The notes beneath the pieces are model-generated. The model worked only from the letters and a program-made list of their open reading frames with translations. It made no database searches and was not told the origin of the DNA. The translations under genes and the position numbers were made by a program. From Paenibacillus woosongensis (GTDB lineage Bacteria > Bacillota > Bacilli > Paenibacillales > Paenibacillaceae), in the NCBI RefSeq assembly GCF_009725165.1, contig NZ_WNZW01000002.1:434001-498000 (forward strand): a stretch of DNA of 64,000 nt, written 5' to 3'. The stretch's first letter is position 1. Each line of letters starts with the position of its first letter. Shown here piece after piece: positions 17,544 to 27,731 of the stretch.

Positions 17544-17963
17544 ATGAAAGTTTGCCATAAGCCGGGTTCTGTACCGTTCGCGGTAATCGGGAACTACCCT
17601 CCCGCTAGTAAGTGACAATCATCTATCTAGGCCGTACATTACTGCACGGCTCCAGCGACCAACCTAGACGCGCTTCGGGCGAAAGCTGCCTGTGCCCGCA
17701 GGCGCAAGCTGCGTCTCATTAGGTCTTGCTCCAGGTGGGGTTTACCAGGAACGAAGTCACCAGCGTTCCTCGGGGTCTCTTACACCTCGGTTCCATCCTT
17801 GCCTGTGCACGCCTTGCGGCGGCCATCGGCGGTCCGTTTCTGTGGCACTATCCTTCGGCTCGCGCCGACTGGACATTATCCAGCACCCTGCCCTTTGGAG
17901 CCCGGACTTTCCTCCCGCGGCTAATAGCCGCCGGCGATTGTCTGTCAAACTTTCGAAGGCAAC
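17544..17963 (-). ncRNA. rnpB: RNase P RNA, A-type
   Basis: The catalytic RNA that matures tRNA 5' ends. Universal parts are visible on the minus strand: GAGGAAAGTCCGGGCTCC, GGTAAACCCCACC, AGATAGATGATTG and ACAGAACCCGGCTTAT. GAAAGTTTG near the 5' end pairs with CAAACTTTC near the 3' end to form P1. The arrangement (GGGTGCTGGATAA, ACCTGGAGCAAGACC, ending CCCGGCTTAT) follows the ancestral A type seen in E. coli rather than the B type of B. subtilis. Ends are estimated from P1 and the promoter. Confidence 0.95.
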
Positions 17964-17970
17964 ATTAAAT

Positions 17971-17999
17971 AGTATACAGGGATTACTCTGCAATCACAA
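17971..17999 (-). promoter_or_regulatory. rnpB promoter
   Basis: On the minus strand TTGTGA (17999-17994), a 17-base spacer and TATACT (17976-17971) place the start about seven bases downstream, at the 5' end of the RNase P RNA. Confidence 0.75.
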
Positions 18000-18051
18000 G
18001 TATAAATCAGCGCCAATGCTGACGTTTTCTTCCAATGCCAGCAATTTGACC

Positions 18052-19167
18052 TCAGCGGAATGCAAACGGCTCTGTATCAATGGCCGAAGCATGGACCTTC
18101 GTCTCATACTTGTGCTCGGCAATCTTATCGGCAAGCCAGGCCGCCACTTTTGCTTTCATGATTTTCTCGGCGTTGTGCCCTGGATCGATCAAGGTAATAC
18201 CCGCCATGAGCGCGTCCTGGGCGGTATGATAGTCGATATCGCCGGTAACAAGCACATCCGCACCCCGGAACTGGGCATGCCTCCAGTAGCGCCCTCCCGA
18301 GCCGCCGACGACAGCCGCCTTCTTGATCTGCCGCTCCAAATCCCCTACGACCCTTACGGCGGGAACATCCAGCTTCTCTTTAACCCGCTCGACAAATGCC
18401 CCCAGAGTGACAGGCTCGGCAACCCTGCCTACTCTCCCTAATCCAAGGCTCCGTCCCTTCAAATCCATTGGATAAAGATCATAGGCCACTTCTTCATATG
18501 GATGATTTTTGAGCATGGCCTGAATAACCTTATTCCTCACGCTGTCAGTGATAATCGTCTCGATGCGGACTTCCTCCGCCCGCTCCAGCTTGCCCTGCTC
18601 TCCCAGGTATGGATCGGTTCCCTCCCTAGGCAGAAACGTGCCGTATCCTTCAATATTGAAGCTGCAGTGGCTGTAGTTGCCAATCCATCCCGCCCCGGCA
18701 TTCAGAATCGCATCCAGCACTTTCTGATGGTGGTTCTTCGGCACGAATACGACCAATTTGTACAGCTTGTCCGTATGAATATCTTCCAATGGGGCCGTAT
18801 TCTCAATGCCTAGCGCCTCAGCCATCCAGTCATTCATACCGCCTTCCGTTACATCCAGGTTCGTATGGCTGATATAGACGGCGATGTCATTCTTGATCAG
18901 CTTCTCATAGACCTTCCCCATCGGCGTATCGGTTTGCAGACCCGCTAACGGCCTGTAAATAATCGCATGATGCGCGATGATTAAATCCGCGTCAAGCGCA
19001 ATCGCCTCATCGACCACCTCTTCGTTTACATCCAAGGCGACGAGCACATTGCGGACTTCCTTCTGCAGCGTCCCAAGCTGCAGTCCGATTTTATCGCCCT
19101 CCATGGCGACATGCTTCGGAGCCAGCTGCTCCATATACTGGATTACGGTTTGACCTTTGGCAAACAT
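18052..19167 (-). CDS. yqfO: Nif3-like dinuclear metal centre protein (YqfO)
   Basis: The 371-residue protein is the long form of the Nif3/DUF34 family, with a CutA-like insertion ('KLVVFVPKNHHQKVLDAILNAGAG', about 130-230) between the two halves. Metal ligands are visible: 'LIIAHHAIIYRP' near residue 65 and 'VTGDIDYHTAQDALMAGITLIDPGHNAEK' near 320. Family role is unsettled. In B. subtilis the gene follows trmK, as here: the two overlap by 25 bases. Start ATG has AAGGAGGTGCTGGC in front. Confidence 0.92.
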   Translation of the reverse strand: MFAKGQTVIQYMEQLAPKHVAMEGDKIGLQLGTLQKEVRNVLVALDVNEEVVDEAIALDADLIIAHHAIIYRPLAGLQTDTPMGKVYEKLIKNDIAVYISHTNLDVTEGGMNDWMAEALGIENTAPLEDIHTDKLYKLVVFVPKNHHQKVLDAILNAGAGWIGNYSHCSFNIEGYGTFLPREGTDPYLGEQGKLERAEEVRIETIITDSVRNKVIQAMLKNHPYEEVAYDLYPMDLKGRSLGLGRVGRVAEPVTLGAFVERVKEKLDVPAVRVVGDLERQIKKAAVVGGSGGRYWRHAQFRGADVLVTGDIDYHTAQDALMAGITLIDPGHNAEKIMKAKVAAWLADKIAEHKYETKVHASAIDTEPFAFR

Positions 19168-19922
19168 GCCAGCACCTCCTTAAGCTGCTTGATTAATATA
19201 CTTAACTCCTGCTCTTTCTTCTGGGAGGACGGAAGCTGGGAACCCGCAACAGAACGCTGGATTTTCTCCAATTTGGAGATTTCGGCATTCCATTTATCGA
19301 AGAACACCTCTCCAGCCTGCGCAGTTAATCTCGGTCCCATCATTAACAACAATTCCTTCGTTAACGCTGCGCCGCTATTGGCATCACCCCGCACTTGCTG
19401 CAGCAGTCTTTGAGAATACAGCTCATCATTCAGACCTGCTGCACCGGAAACGGCATCCGCCGTAATGATCTCGTATATTTTTCCATCCTCCGCCACGATC
19501 ACCTCATCCGAAACATACCAATCATGCTCCAGCAGCCAGCGCCTGACGAACTCCTCCCCAACATTGGGCTGCAAAATGAGCCGTTTAACACCTGCAAGCT
19601 TATCTACTCCCGCCTCTAATATGGAGCTGATTAAGGCGCCTCCCATACCCGCAATCGTAATCGCGTCCACTTCGCCGGGAGCAATCACCTCCAAGCCGTC
19701 TCCCTTGCGGACGGATACCGATTGACTTAGTCCCGCTTCCGCTACCTGTCTTCTCGCAGCCTCCAGCGGCCCGTCATTGACCTCTCCAGCAACGGCAGAT
19801 ACCGCTGTCCCGTGCTTTACTGCCCATACCGGCAGCAGCCCATGATCAGAGCCAATATCCGCAAAACGGCAGCCCGGAGGCAATCTGTCCGCGATATGCT
19901 GTAATCTTGATGATAATTTCAT
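19143..19922 (-). CDS. trmK: tRNA (adenine-22-N1)-methyltransferase TrmK
   Basis: The 259-residue SAM-dependent enzyme methylates N1 of A22 in the tRNA D-loop. The Rossmann domain starts with 'CRFADIGSDHGLLPVWAV'; 'ITIAGMGGALI' and 'RLILQPNVGEEFVRRWLLEHDW' are family marks. The C-terminal helical part (about 165-259) is the TrmK coiled-coil domain. Start chosen at ATG 19922, after ATGGAGGGAG; an in-frame ATG at 19943 has no ribosome-binding site. Confidence 0.93.
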   Translation of the reverse strand: MKLSSRLQHIADRLPPGCRFADIGSDHGLLPVWAVKHGTAVSAVAGEVNDGPLEAARRQVAEAGLSQSVSVRKGDGLEVIAPGEVDAITIAGMGGALISSILEAGVDKLAGVKRLILQPNVGEEFVRRWLLEHDWYVSDEVIVAEDGKIYEIITADAVSGAAGLNDELYSQRLLQQVRGDANSGAALTKELLLMMGPRLTAQAGEVFFDKWNAEISKLEKIQRSVAGSQLPSSQKKEQELSILIKQLKEVLACLPKVKP

Positions 19923-20060
19923 CCGAGTAATTACTCCCTCCATCCAACAAATATCCGCACCATTTTCATTTGCATTGGGCCAGGAAAAAAGCTAAAATAA
20001 AATCAGCAAGAAAAAATAGGAAAAAAGTAAAACTAATGTAAACCATATGCCGCTTTCCTG

Positions 20061-20094
20061 AAAAAAAAGACCTTTCTGCTGCTGCAGAAGGGTC
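20061..20094 (-). terminator. Terminator of the yqxD-dnaG-rpoD operon
   Basis: The stem GACCCTTCTGC/GCAGAAAGGTC with a short loop is followed by eight T on the minus strand, directly after the rpoD stop. Confidence 0.9.
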
Positions 20095-20110
20095 AGGGTA
20101 GCACGACGAC

Positions 20111-21238
20111 CTATTCCAAGAAATCCTTCAACCGTTTACTGCGGCTAGGATGGCGAAGCTTGCGCAATGCTTTCGCTTCGATTTGACGAATTCTTTCCCG
20201 TGTCACGCCAAATACTTTGCCAACTTCCTCCAGCGTTCTCGTCCGGCCGTCATCCAAGCCGAAGCGCAGGCGCAGGACGTTCTCTTCCCGCTCGGTCAAC
20301 GTATCCAGCACATCCTCCAACTGCTCCTTCAGCAGTTCATAAGCCGCGGCATCCGCAGGGGCCAACGCCTCCTGATCCTCAATGAAGTCCCCTAGATGCG
20401 AATCATCTTCTTCGCCGATCGGCGTTTCCAGCGATACGGGCTCTTGTGCTATTTTCATGATCTCACGAACTTTTTCAACGCTAAGCTCCATCTCCGCTGC
20501 AATTTCTTCCGGCGTCGGTTCGCGCCCCAACTCCTGCAGCAATTGACGAGAAACGCGGATTAGCTTATTGATCGTTTCTACCATATGCACCGGAATACGG
20601 ATCGTACGGGCTTGGTCAGCGATGGCCCGCGTGATGGCCTGGCGAATCCACCATGTCGCATAGGTACTGAATTTAAAGCCCTTCTTGAAGTCGAACTTCT
20701 CCACTGCTTTGATCAAACCCATGTTTCCTTCTTGAATCAAATCCAGAAAGAGCATGCCGCGGCCTACATAACGTTTCGCAATGCTGACCACGAGTCTGAG
20801 GTTAGCTTCAGCCAGACGGCGCTTCGCTTCCTCGTCGCCATTCTCAATGCGTTTAGCCAGCTCAATTTCATCATCGGCCGAGAGCAGGGGCACCCTGCCG
20901 ATTTCCTTTAAATACATGCGTACCGGGTCGTTGATTTTGATACCGGGAGGCAATGTCAAATCATCATCAAAGCTGAATTCGTCGCCGTCGCTGCGACTTT
21001 CATCATCGCCGCGATGGCCGAGCTCATCATCGCTGTCATTTACAACATCTATCCCCAAATCCCCTAAATGCTCAAAAAACTCGTCCATTTGCTCAGGATC
21101 CTGATCGAAAGGCGAAAGCTTCTCCATAATTTCTTTATATGTTAACGAAGATCTTTTCTTGCCTAATTCCACCAGTTGATCTTTGACCTGGTCCAATGTC
21201 AGTTCTGTTTCAGATTCCGTATGCTGATCATTCGCCAT
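20111..21238 (-). CDS. rpoD: Primary sigma factor SigA/RpoD
   Basis: The 375-residue vegetative sigma factor directs RNA polymerase to TTGACA/TATAAT promoters. It has region 1.1 at the N-terminus, an acidic linker (about 70-100, Asp/Glu runs), and region 1.2 '[16 protein letters not shown]'. Region 2 contains '[16 protein letters not shown]' and '[22 protein letters not shown]' ends; region 4 contains '[20 protein letters not shown]'. Start at ATG 21238 with GGAGGGAGTCAAGT in front; the upstream frame to 21265 overlaps that site. The gene closes the macromolecular synthesis operon after dnaG, 45 bases downstream. Confidence 0.98.
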   Translation of the reverse strand: MANDQHTESETELTLDQVKDQLVELGKKRSSLTYKEIMEKLSPFDQDPEQMDEFFEHLGDLGIDVVNDSDDELGHRGDDESRSDGDEFSFDDDLTLPPGIKINDPVRMYLKEIGRVPLLSADDEIELAKRIENGDEEAKRRLAEANLRLVVSIAKRYVGRGMLFLDLIQEGNMGLIKAVEKFDFKKGFKFSTYATWWIRQAITRAIADQARTIRIPVHMVETINKLIRVSRQLLQELGREPTPEEIAAEMELSVEKVREIMKIAQEPVSLETPIGEEDDSHLGDFIEDQEALAPADAAAYELLKEQLEDVLDTLTEREENVLRLRFGLDDGRTRTLEEVGKVFGVTRERIRQIEAKALRKLRHPSRSKRLKDFLE

Positions 21239-21283
21239 ACTTGACTCCCTCCTCCCTAGAAACATCCGCGAAAATTCATCCAG

Positions 21284-23104
21284 CTATTGTCTCTCTAGGG
21301 CTATAATCTCACTTGCAATTTGTGCCGCTCGCAGAAAATCCCCGGCACGCTCTGCCGAAACCATTTCTTCCTTCTTACGCTGAATTTGGGCCTGCAGCGG
21401 AACACGCTTAATTTCCCGGATACAGTCGTCAAGCTCCTGAGTCGTCCATTCCTCCGGAGTATCCATCATCGCGATAGATGTGACGGCCTGCTCCAGCCGT
21501 TCATCCTGCAAAGATGAAATAAAACGGCTGACATCCGGCGCTTTCCCCCCTGCGTAATAGGCGTATAGATAAGCAGCAATCGCCGCATGATCATTGATGT
21601 TAAAACTATCTCCAAGACGATCGCCAACATAACGGGCGACTTCTTCATCCTGAAGCATGAAGGATAACAATCTCCGTTCCGCGACATGATAAGCAGGCAG
21701 TAAAGTCGGCATGGATGCCTTGCCTTTTTTATGCCTAACATTATTCCACCTTTTGGCGTTATTATCCCCATGGGATGACCTTTTTTGCATGTCTTGACGG
21801 AATTGATTGCATTCCTGTTTCAAGCTATCAAATGAAACCTGCAGTTCGGCAGACAATTCCTTCAAATAAATCTCCCGCTCTGTCGGCGACGGCAGAGGCG
21901 CGATGACTTCCAGAGCATCTTTGATGTATGCGACCTTTCCATCTTCTTCTAGCAGTATATGGTTTTTTTTCAGATATATAAGCTTAAATTTAACCGCTGA
22001 AACAGCGCCATCCAAGACTTGCAATCTGAACCTCTCGGCCCCGTATTTACGAATGAACTCATCAGGGTCAAGTCCTTCACTGAGCAGTGAAATTTTAATT
22101 TGGAAGCCTGCGGCCTCCAGTATCGGGATACTCTTCAAAGCTGCGGCTTGTCCGGCATTGTCGCCGTCATAGCAGACGATGATTTCGTCCGCGAGTGTTC
22201 TCATGATGCTGGCGTGACTTTCGGTAAGCGCGGTTCCCATCGTAGCAACACCGTTATGGACCCCAGCCTCCCAAGCACTAATGACGTCGCCGTATCCTTC
22301 GAATAATACGATCTGACGCGACTTGCGGATTTCCGTCTTGGCCTGATGAAGATTATAGAGCGTTCGGCTCTTGGTAAATAACCTGCTCTCCGGAGAATTT
22401 AAATATTTGGGCTGGCCTTCCCCAAGTATCCGGCCCGCAAAAGCGATCACTTTGCCGCTCCGGTTGTGCAAGGGAAAAATGATCCGGTCGCGAAAGCGGT
22501 CAACAAATCCTGATCCGTCTTGCTTGGACGATAATAAACCGCCTTTCTCCATGGCACTGAGATCAAACGAGCGCTTCTCCAGAAACTGGACAAGCGTATC
22601 CCAGCGTGCCGGGGCATAACCGATTTGGAATGTGTCGATGGCCTTATCGCTAAACCCCCTTGACTTCAAATAGTCCATGGCCGGTTTGCCATGCTCTGTA
22701 TTGTTCAGTAGAAAATGATACAGCTTGGAAGACCATTCGTAGGCCTGCAGTAATTGTTCCATCTCCCGGCTTACAGGGGCGCTCCCTGTCCGGAAGGCAT
22801 TGTCCTGAAAGGGGATATGAGCCTCTTCCGCCATGACTTTGACAGCTTCGGGAAAGGATAATCCTTCGATTTCCATCCTAAATCTGATGGCATTTCCGCC
22901 TTTGCCGCAGCCATAGCAGTGGAACATTTGCCGTTCGGGCGTCACCGTAAATGACGGCGTCTTCTCCGAGTGGAAAGGACAAAGACCTTTCATATATTTG
23001 CCCTGTCTAGTTAGATGAACGTGCTTGCCTACCGTATCGACGATATCATGCTGCTGCAAGACCGCCTCGATGATCTCCTCCGGAATTCCTCGTCCGGTAC
23101 TCAT
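21284..23104 (-). CDS. dnaG: DNA primase DnaG
   Basis: The 606-residue enzyme makes RNA primers at the replication fork. The N-terminal CHC2 zinc ribbon is seen as 'CPFHSEKTPSF' and 'FHCYGCGKGGN' (about 40-65). The TOPRIM catalytic core contains 'VLFEGYGDVISAWEAG' and 'CYDGDNAGQAAA' (about 265-320). A C-terminal helicase-binding region follows after a basic, Asn/Arg/Lys-rich linker (about 440-465). The ATG at 23104 has AAGGTGG before it. It sits between yqxD and rpoD as in B. subtilis. Confidence 0.97.
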   Translation of the reverse strand: MSTGRGIPEEIIEAVLQQHDIVDTVGKHVHLTRQGKYMKGLCPFHSEKTPSFTVTPERQMFHCYGCGKGGNAIRFRMEIEGLSFPEAVKVMAEEAHIPFQDNAFRTGSAPVSREMEQLLQAYEWSSKLYHFLLNNTEHGKPAMDYLKSRGFSDKAIDTFQIGYAPARWDTLVQFLEKRSFDLSAMEKGGLLSSKQDGSGFVDRFRDRIIFPLHNRSGKVIAFAGRILGEGQPKYLNSPESRLFTKSRTLYNLHQAKTEIRKSRQIVLFEGYGDVISAWEAGVHNGVATMGTALTESHASIMRTLADEIIVCYDGDNAGQAAALKSIPILEAAGFQIKISLLSEGLDPDEFIRKYGAERFRLQVLDGAVSAVKFKLIYLKKNHILLEEDGKVAYIKDALEVIAPLPSPTEREIYLKELSAELQVSFDSLKQECNQFRQDMQKRSSHGDNNAKRWNNVRHKKGKASMPTLLPAYHVAERRLLSFMLQDEEVARYVGDRLGDSFNINDHAAIAAYLYAYYAGGKAPDVSRFISSLQDERLEQAVTSIAMMDTPEEWTTQELDDCIREIKRVPLQAQIQRKKEEMVSAERAGDFLRAAQIASEIIALERQ

Positions 23105-23147
23105 CCAAACCACCTTCATCTCTATATAACACGTAAATAGTAATTCG

Positions 23148-23609
23148 CTAAAATTGTACATTCTCCTGCATATCTCGCAAAACTTTTGACAACGCATCTA
23201 TAAACTTCTTGCGGTCATCGTCCGTAAAAGGCTTTGGCCCTTTGAAATACCGCCCGCCGCGCCGTGCTTTGGCATGATGGTGACGACGTTCCAGCAAATA
23301 ATCTATATTGCCGGGATGATACTCCTCGCCTCTAGGCGACAAGATCCGGCACGATTTGGCTAAAGCCAAGGCAGCAAGTCCATAATCCTGAGTAATGACG
23401 ATATCATCCTTGGCAATATGGTTGGCAATGTACAAATCCGCGCTTTGCTGACTGCGGTCAACCTGAACAATGGTAACCCCCGAGACCTGCTTAATCACAT
23501 GGTCATAGGAGGATACCATCAATACGCCAACTCCGAACTTTGCAGCTGTAGCAGCGATTTCAGCCTTGACGGGACAGGAGTCTCCGTCAACGACGATCCG
23601 TGTATTCAT
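23148..23609 (-). CDS. yqxD: YaiI/YqxD family protein (UPF0178)
   Basis: The 153-residue protein has the family marks 'VVDGDSCPVK' at the N-terminus, 'DIVITQDYGLAALALAK' in the middle and 'RGGRYFKGPKPFTDDDRKKF' near the end. The conserved acidic residues suggest a PIN-like nuclease fold, but activity is not established. ATG at 23609 follows GGACGGGAG. First gene of the yqxD-dnaG-rpoD operon. Confidence 0.9.
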   Translation of the reverse strand: MNTRIVVDGDSCPVKAEIAATAAKFGVGVLMVSSYDHVIKQVSGVTIVQVDRSQQSADLYIANHIAKDDIVITQDYGLAALALAKSCRILSPRGEEYHPGNIDYLLERRHHHAKARRGGRYFKGPKPFTDDDRKKFIDALSKVLRDMQENVQF

Positions 23610-23642
23610 CAGACTCCCGTCCTTCAAAACCGTATTATGCTA

Positions 23643-25718
23643 TTATGCCCAAACCAGCTTGCTAAAATCAGCAAACATGCTTAATTCCTCGTCAATTGCC
23701 TTAAGCAAGGCCAGTCGATTCGCACGAACCGTCTCGTCCTCAGCCATAACCATAACTTTGTCAAAGAATAAGGTGATGCTCTCCTTCAAGCCGGAGATCA
23801 GCTTCAGGGCCTGCGCTGCGTCCCGCTGCTCCAATGCTTCGCGATATGCCGCAGTAACCGACTTCCAGGCTTCGTATAGCTGAGATTCCGCCGGATCATT
23901 CAACAGGTCTGAGCGAACCTTCTCCGCAGAAGCCTTGGCAGCGAGATTGCTCACTCTTCCGAACGACTCGACCGTCGTCTTAAAATCATCCTGTTTCACC
24001 GCAGCCATCAGCGTCTCGCCTCTGGACACGACGGAAACGACATCATCATAGCCTGCGGAAATGACGGCGTCTACAACATCGTAACGCACATGATCGGATA
24101 GAGTTTTCTTAATGCGCAGTCCGAAGAAATCGGTAAGATCCTTCAGAATCTCGTCCTTCGTCCGTTTCAGCTCATGGAAATGCTCATGCGTTTCAAGTGC
24201 GATATCGAACAGCACCGGCAGAGCAAGCGAGAGCTTGTGCTCCAGGATGATCTGCACGATACCGGCAGCCTGGCGGCGAAGACCATACGGATCCTGCGAT
24301 CCCGTTGGAACGATGCCGATAGAGAAGCAGCCTGCGATCGTATCAATTTTGTCGGCAATGCTTACGATTGAACCTACCTCGGACGCCGGAACCGCATCCC
24401 CGGCAAATCTCGGCTGGTAATGCTCGAAGATCGCTTTGGCTGCAGCCTCGGGTTCTCCCGCTTTGCGTGCATAGTCTTCGCCCATTACGCCCTGCAGCTC
24501 TGGGAACTCATAAACCATTTGGGTAACGAGATCGAATTTACAAATTTCCGCGGTCCGGTTAACCGCTTCCGTCGTACCGGCATCCGTTTTAAGCACGGCA
24601 GACAGTTTCTCCGCATTCCGCCGAATCCGCCGCACTTTGTCGCCGACCGTCCCTAATTCTTCGTGGAAGACGATACTCTCCAGCTTGGACAAGGCATCCT
24701 TGATCGCCAGCTTCTGATCCTCTTCATAGAAGAATTTGGCATCCGACAGCCGGGCGCGCAGCACCTTCTCGTTGCCTCTAGCAATAAGCTCCAGATGCTC
24801 GGCATTGCCATTACGCACCGTTACAAAATAAGGAAGAAGCTCTCCTTGATCGTTCAGCACCGGGAAATAGCGCTGATGTTCGCGCATCGAAGTAATCAGC
24901 ACCTCTTGCGGAATATGCAGGAAGGATTCCTCGAACGTCCCGTACAACACTGTTGGCGTCTCTACCAGGAACAGCACCTCCTCTAGAAGGTCATCCTTCA
25001 CGGAGATATTCCAGCCTTGCGCCTTGGCCAAGCTGTTAATTTGCTGCACAATCATTTCCTTCCGCTCATTCACGTCGGCGATGACATACCCGCTGCGAAG
25101 GGCCTCCACATAATCCGCCGGCTGACCGATTACGATCTCGCCGCCCAGAAAACGATGTCCGCGCGTTACATTTCCGGACTTCACGCCAGTAATTTCAATA
25201 TCGATAATCTCGCTGCCGAGCAGGGCAACAATCCAGCGGATCGGCCGCACGAATTTAAAATCATAGCTGGCCCAGCGCATATTTTTCGGGAAGTTCATCG
25301 CATGGAGAATACTCAGCAGGCCTTCGGCCACGATCGAGGACGTCTCTACGCCGTTACGGCTTTTGCTGATATAGACATACTCCGTGCCCCCGAGCTCCTT
25401 GAAGGTGAATTGCTCCGGGTCGGCGCCTTGGCTGCGGGCAAAGCCGAGCGCAGCCTTGCTCCATTGCCCGTTCTCGTCCAGAGCGATTTTGCGCGAAGGG
25501 CCTTTCACCTCTTCGTGAACGTCCTCCTGCTTGTCCGCCACTTCTTTAACGAGTACGGCAAGACGGCGAGGCGTGGCGTAAACAGCAACTTCTCCATGCC
25601 GGATCAGCTGCTCGTCGAGCCATTTCACCGTCCGGTCCTTTAACTGCTCCATAGCACCGCGAATAAAGCGAGCCGGCATTTCCTCAAGCCCGATTTCAAA
25701 TAGCAGATCTTTAGCCAT
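23643..25718 (-). CDS. glyS: Glycyl-tRNA synthetase beta subunit
   Basis: The 691-residue beta subunit of the alpha2-beta2 bacterial glycyl-tRNA synthetase recognises and positions tRNA-Gly. The N-terminal '[22 protein letters not shown]' and the core stretches 'WGS'-type '[20 protein letters not shown]' and '[12 protein letters not shown]' mark the family. The C-terminal anticodon-binding (DALR-like) part ends with '[12 protein letters not shown]'. It overlaps glyQ by eight bases, and both lie under the upstream glycine T-box. Confidence 0.97.
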   Translation of the reverse strand: MAKDLLFEIGLEEMPARFIRGAMEQLKDRTVKWLDEQLIRHGEVAVYATPRRLAVLVKEVADKQEDVHEEVKGPSRKIALDENGQWSKAALGFARSQGADPEQFTFKELGGTEYVYISKSRNGVETSSIVAEGLLSILHAMNFPKNMRWASYDFKFVRPIRWIVALLGSEIIDIEITGVKSGNVTRGHRFLGGEIVIGQPADYVEALRSGYVIADVNERKEMIVQQINSLAKAQGWNISVKDDLLEEVLFLVETPTVLYGTFEESFLHIPQEVLITSMREHQRYFPVLNDQGELLPYFVTVRNGNAEHLELIARGNEKVLRARLSDAKFFYEEDQKLAIKDALSKLESIVFHEELGTVGDKVRRIRRNAEKLSAVLKTDAGTTEAVNRTAEICKFDLVTQMVYEFPELQGVMGEDYARKAGEPEAAAKAIFEHYQPRFAGDAVPASEVGSIVSIADKIDTIAGCFSIGIVPTGSQDPYGLRRQAAGIVQIILEHKLSLALPVLFDIALETHEHFHELKRTKDEILKDLTDFFGLRIKKTLSDHVRYDVVDAVISAGYDDVVSVVSRGETLMAAVKQDDFKTTVESFGRVSNLAAKASAEKVRSDLLNDPAESQLYEAWKSVTAAYREALEQRDAAQALKLISGLKESITLFFDKVMVMAEDETVRANRLALLKAIDEELSMFADFSKLVWA

Positions 25719-26598
25719 GGATTTCGCCCCCTTTCTTCAGCATCGGGAATCCAAGCTTCTCCCGCTCCTCCAAATACGTCGCTGCCACCTGGCGGGCCAA
25801 ATTCCGCACCCGCGTAATGTATCCGGTGCGCTCGGTCACGCTGATCGCGCCCCGTGCGTCAAGCAGGTTGAACGTATGCGAGCATTTCAAGACGTAATCA
25901 TAAGCCGGAAATACAAGATGCTGCTCCATCGCTTTCGAAGCTTCCTGCTCGTACATATTAAATAAAGTAAACAGCATTTTCACGTCCGAGGTCTCGAACG
26001 TGTACTTGGAATGCTCGAACTCTGGCTGATGGAATACATCGCCGTAAGTCGTACCGTTCACCCATTCCAGATCGAACACGTTCTCCTTCTCTTGGATGTA
26101 AGAAGCAAGCCGCTCCATACCGTACGTGATTTCAACGGCGACCGGGTTCGTCTCAATGCCGCCGACCTGCTGGAAATACGTAAACTGCGTAATCTCCATT
26201 CCGTCAAGCCATACCTCCCAGCCGAGTCCCCAGGCGCCAAGCCCAGGATGCTCCCAGTTATCCTCAACAAAACGGATGTCATGCTCAAGTGGGTTAATGC
26301 CAAGCCGCTTCAAGCTCTCCAGATAAATCTCTTGAATGTTGTCAGGGGAAGGCTTCATGATGACCTGGAACTGATGATGCTGGTACAGACGGTTCGGATT
26401 CTCCCCATAGCGTCCATCCGCCGGTCTGCGGGAAGGTTCCACATATGCGACATTCCACGGTTCCGGACCGATTGAACGTAGAAATGTCATCGGGTTAAGT
26501 GTACCGGCACCCTTCTCTACATCGTAAGGCTGCACGACGATACAATTCTGCTCCGCCCAGAACTGCTGCAGCGTTAGAATCATTTGCTGAAAATTCAT
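25711..26598 (-). CDS. glyQ: Glycyl-tRNA synthetase alpha subunit
   Basis: The 295-residue catalytic subunit forms glycyl-adenylate and charges tRNA-Gly together with GlyS. '[24 protein letters not shown]' and '[26 protein letters not shown]' are class II synthetase parts of this subunit. Start at ATG 26598 with AAAGGAG in front; the frame upstream runs into the T-box terminator and is not coding. Confidence 0.97.
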   Translation of the reverse strand: MNFQQMILTLQQFWAEQNCIVVQPYDVEKGAGTLNPMTFLRSIGPEPWNVAYVEPSRRPADGRYGENPNRLYQHHQFQVIMKPSPDNIQEIYLESLKRLGINPLEHDIRFVEDNWEHPGLGAWGLGWEVWLDGMEITQFTYFQQVGGIETNPVAVEITYGMERLASYIQEKENVFDLEWVNGTTYGDVFHQPEFEHSKYTFETSDVKMLFTLFNMYEQEASKAMEQHLVFPAYDYVLKCSHTFNLLDARGAISVTERTGYITRVRNLARQVAATYLEEREKLGFPMLKKGGEIHG

Positions 26599-26650
26599 GA
26601 CCACAACTCCTTTACACATGTTCGTGTTCAGCCGGCGTGCAATGACGTGC

Positions 26651-26928
26651 AAAAAGCCCCCGTCACCTACGCCTGCTGTTCAGACGTAGGGACGAGAGCT
26701 GTTACTTCCCGCGGTTCCACCCTACTTGATTTGCATTATAGCAGCGCAGACTACAAATGTCGCTTGCCGCTGATGCAAAATCCGCTTTTCACGATCGTTT
26801 CCGTGCTCCAGGGCCGCCATTTTCATGAGTTTCTCCGGCTCGGGCTTCCACCATCCCCGACTCGCTAATCCGGTTTAAGAACGCATTACTTTTCCCATTC
26901 AACGCACGGGTCTCTATTAAGAGAAATC
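26651..26928 (-). promoter_or_regulatory. Glycine T-box riboswitch controlling glyQS
   Basis: The T-box GGGTGGAACCGCGGG lies at 26722-26708 on the minus strand. Upstream, a stem I with a GGATGGTGGAAGCCC apical part is visible (about 26875-26840), and the likely glycine specifier GGC is near 26812-26818. The intrinsic terminator (26694-26651) pairs CGTCCCTACGTCTG with CAGGCGTAGGTGACG, then runs into TTTTT. Uncharged tRNA-Gly should bind stem I and the T-box bulge and favour the antiterminator. Specifier placement is my inference; the rest is direct. Confidence 0.93.
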
Positions 26929-26934
26929 TTTTTT

Positions 26935-26964
26935 ATAATACATGAATAATGAACATAAAGTCAA
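26935..26964 (-). promoter_or_regulatory. glyQS leader promoter
   Basis: TTGACT (26964-26959), which overlaps the recO stop codon, an 18-base spacer and TATTAT (26940-26935) lie just before the T-box leader. Confidence 0.65.
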
Positions 26965-27710
26965 ATTTCATATTTGTCTAATTGATCCAGGAAGTTTCTG
27001 GATTTGAGCTGCAATCCCAGCTGCATATCAATAAACGCGCGCATCAGTTTTTTCAGTTCCGCCTTCGTCGCGTCCTTCACCTCGACATTGCCTAGACGGC
27101 GAAGGTCCATTCGCTCAAATAGCGACAGCAGCTTGAATGTGCCGGGAGCAACCATCATGGCGGCCGGATCATGATGCCTGCAGCTTCGGCACAGCCTTCC
27201 CCCGAGACGTGGACTGATGAAATACGAATCATCCTGCCGGCCGCAGGACAGGCACTCCGCAAAAACGGGCCCGTATCCGGCCGCCTGCAATATTTTCATC
27301 TCAAATAAGCGAAGAACGATTTCCGGATCCTTGCCTGCCGACAATCCGTCCAAGCACGCCTTAAGCTGATTAAACCAGAAGCTGCCGACTTCTTCGTCCT
27401 GCAGCGTCCGGTCCAGAAGCTCGCAGGCATAAGATGCGTAAGCCGCCAAATACAGATCTTCACGTAAAGAAAAGTGAGATTCGATAATCTCACCTTGATT
27501 CAGCGTTCCAAGGCCTTCCTTCTGCCTGTAGAACGTATATTCACCATAAGTAAACGGCTGGGTCAGAGCAGCATGTCGACTCTTGACCTTCTTAGCCCCG
27601 CGGGCGAGCACCCCGATCTTGCCATGCGTTGCCGTGCACAGCGTAATGATTTTGTTCCCCTCGCCATAATCCATGCTGCGGATGACGATACCTTCCACCC
27701 TGTATAGCAT
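26961..27710 (-). CDS. recO: DNA repair protein RecO
   Basis: The 249-residue recombination mediator loads RecA on SSB-coated DNA with RecR. It has an N-terminal OB fold ('LYRVEGIVIRSMDYGEGNK', 'HGKIGVLARGAKKVKSRHAA') and a helical domain. The zinc motif consists of four cysteines in 'CLSCGRQDD...LCRSC' (about 145-175). Start ATG has GGGGGAGAGAC in front. It follows yqzL within the era operon. Confidence 0.95.
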   Translation of the reverse strand: MLYRVEGIVIRSMDYGEGNKIITLCTATHGKIGVLARGAKKVKSRHAALTQPFTYGEYTFYRQKEGLGTLNQGEIIESHFSLREDLYLAAYASYACELLDRTLQDEEVGSFWFNQLKACLDGLSAGKDPEIVLRLFEMKILQAAGYGPVFAECLSCGRQDDSYFISPRLGGRLCRSCRHHDPAAMMVAPGTFKLLSLFERMDLRRLGNVEVKDATKAELKKLMRAFIDMQLGLQLKSRNFLDQLDKYEI

Positions 27711-27731
27711 GTCTCTCCCCCAAGCGTGATG

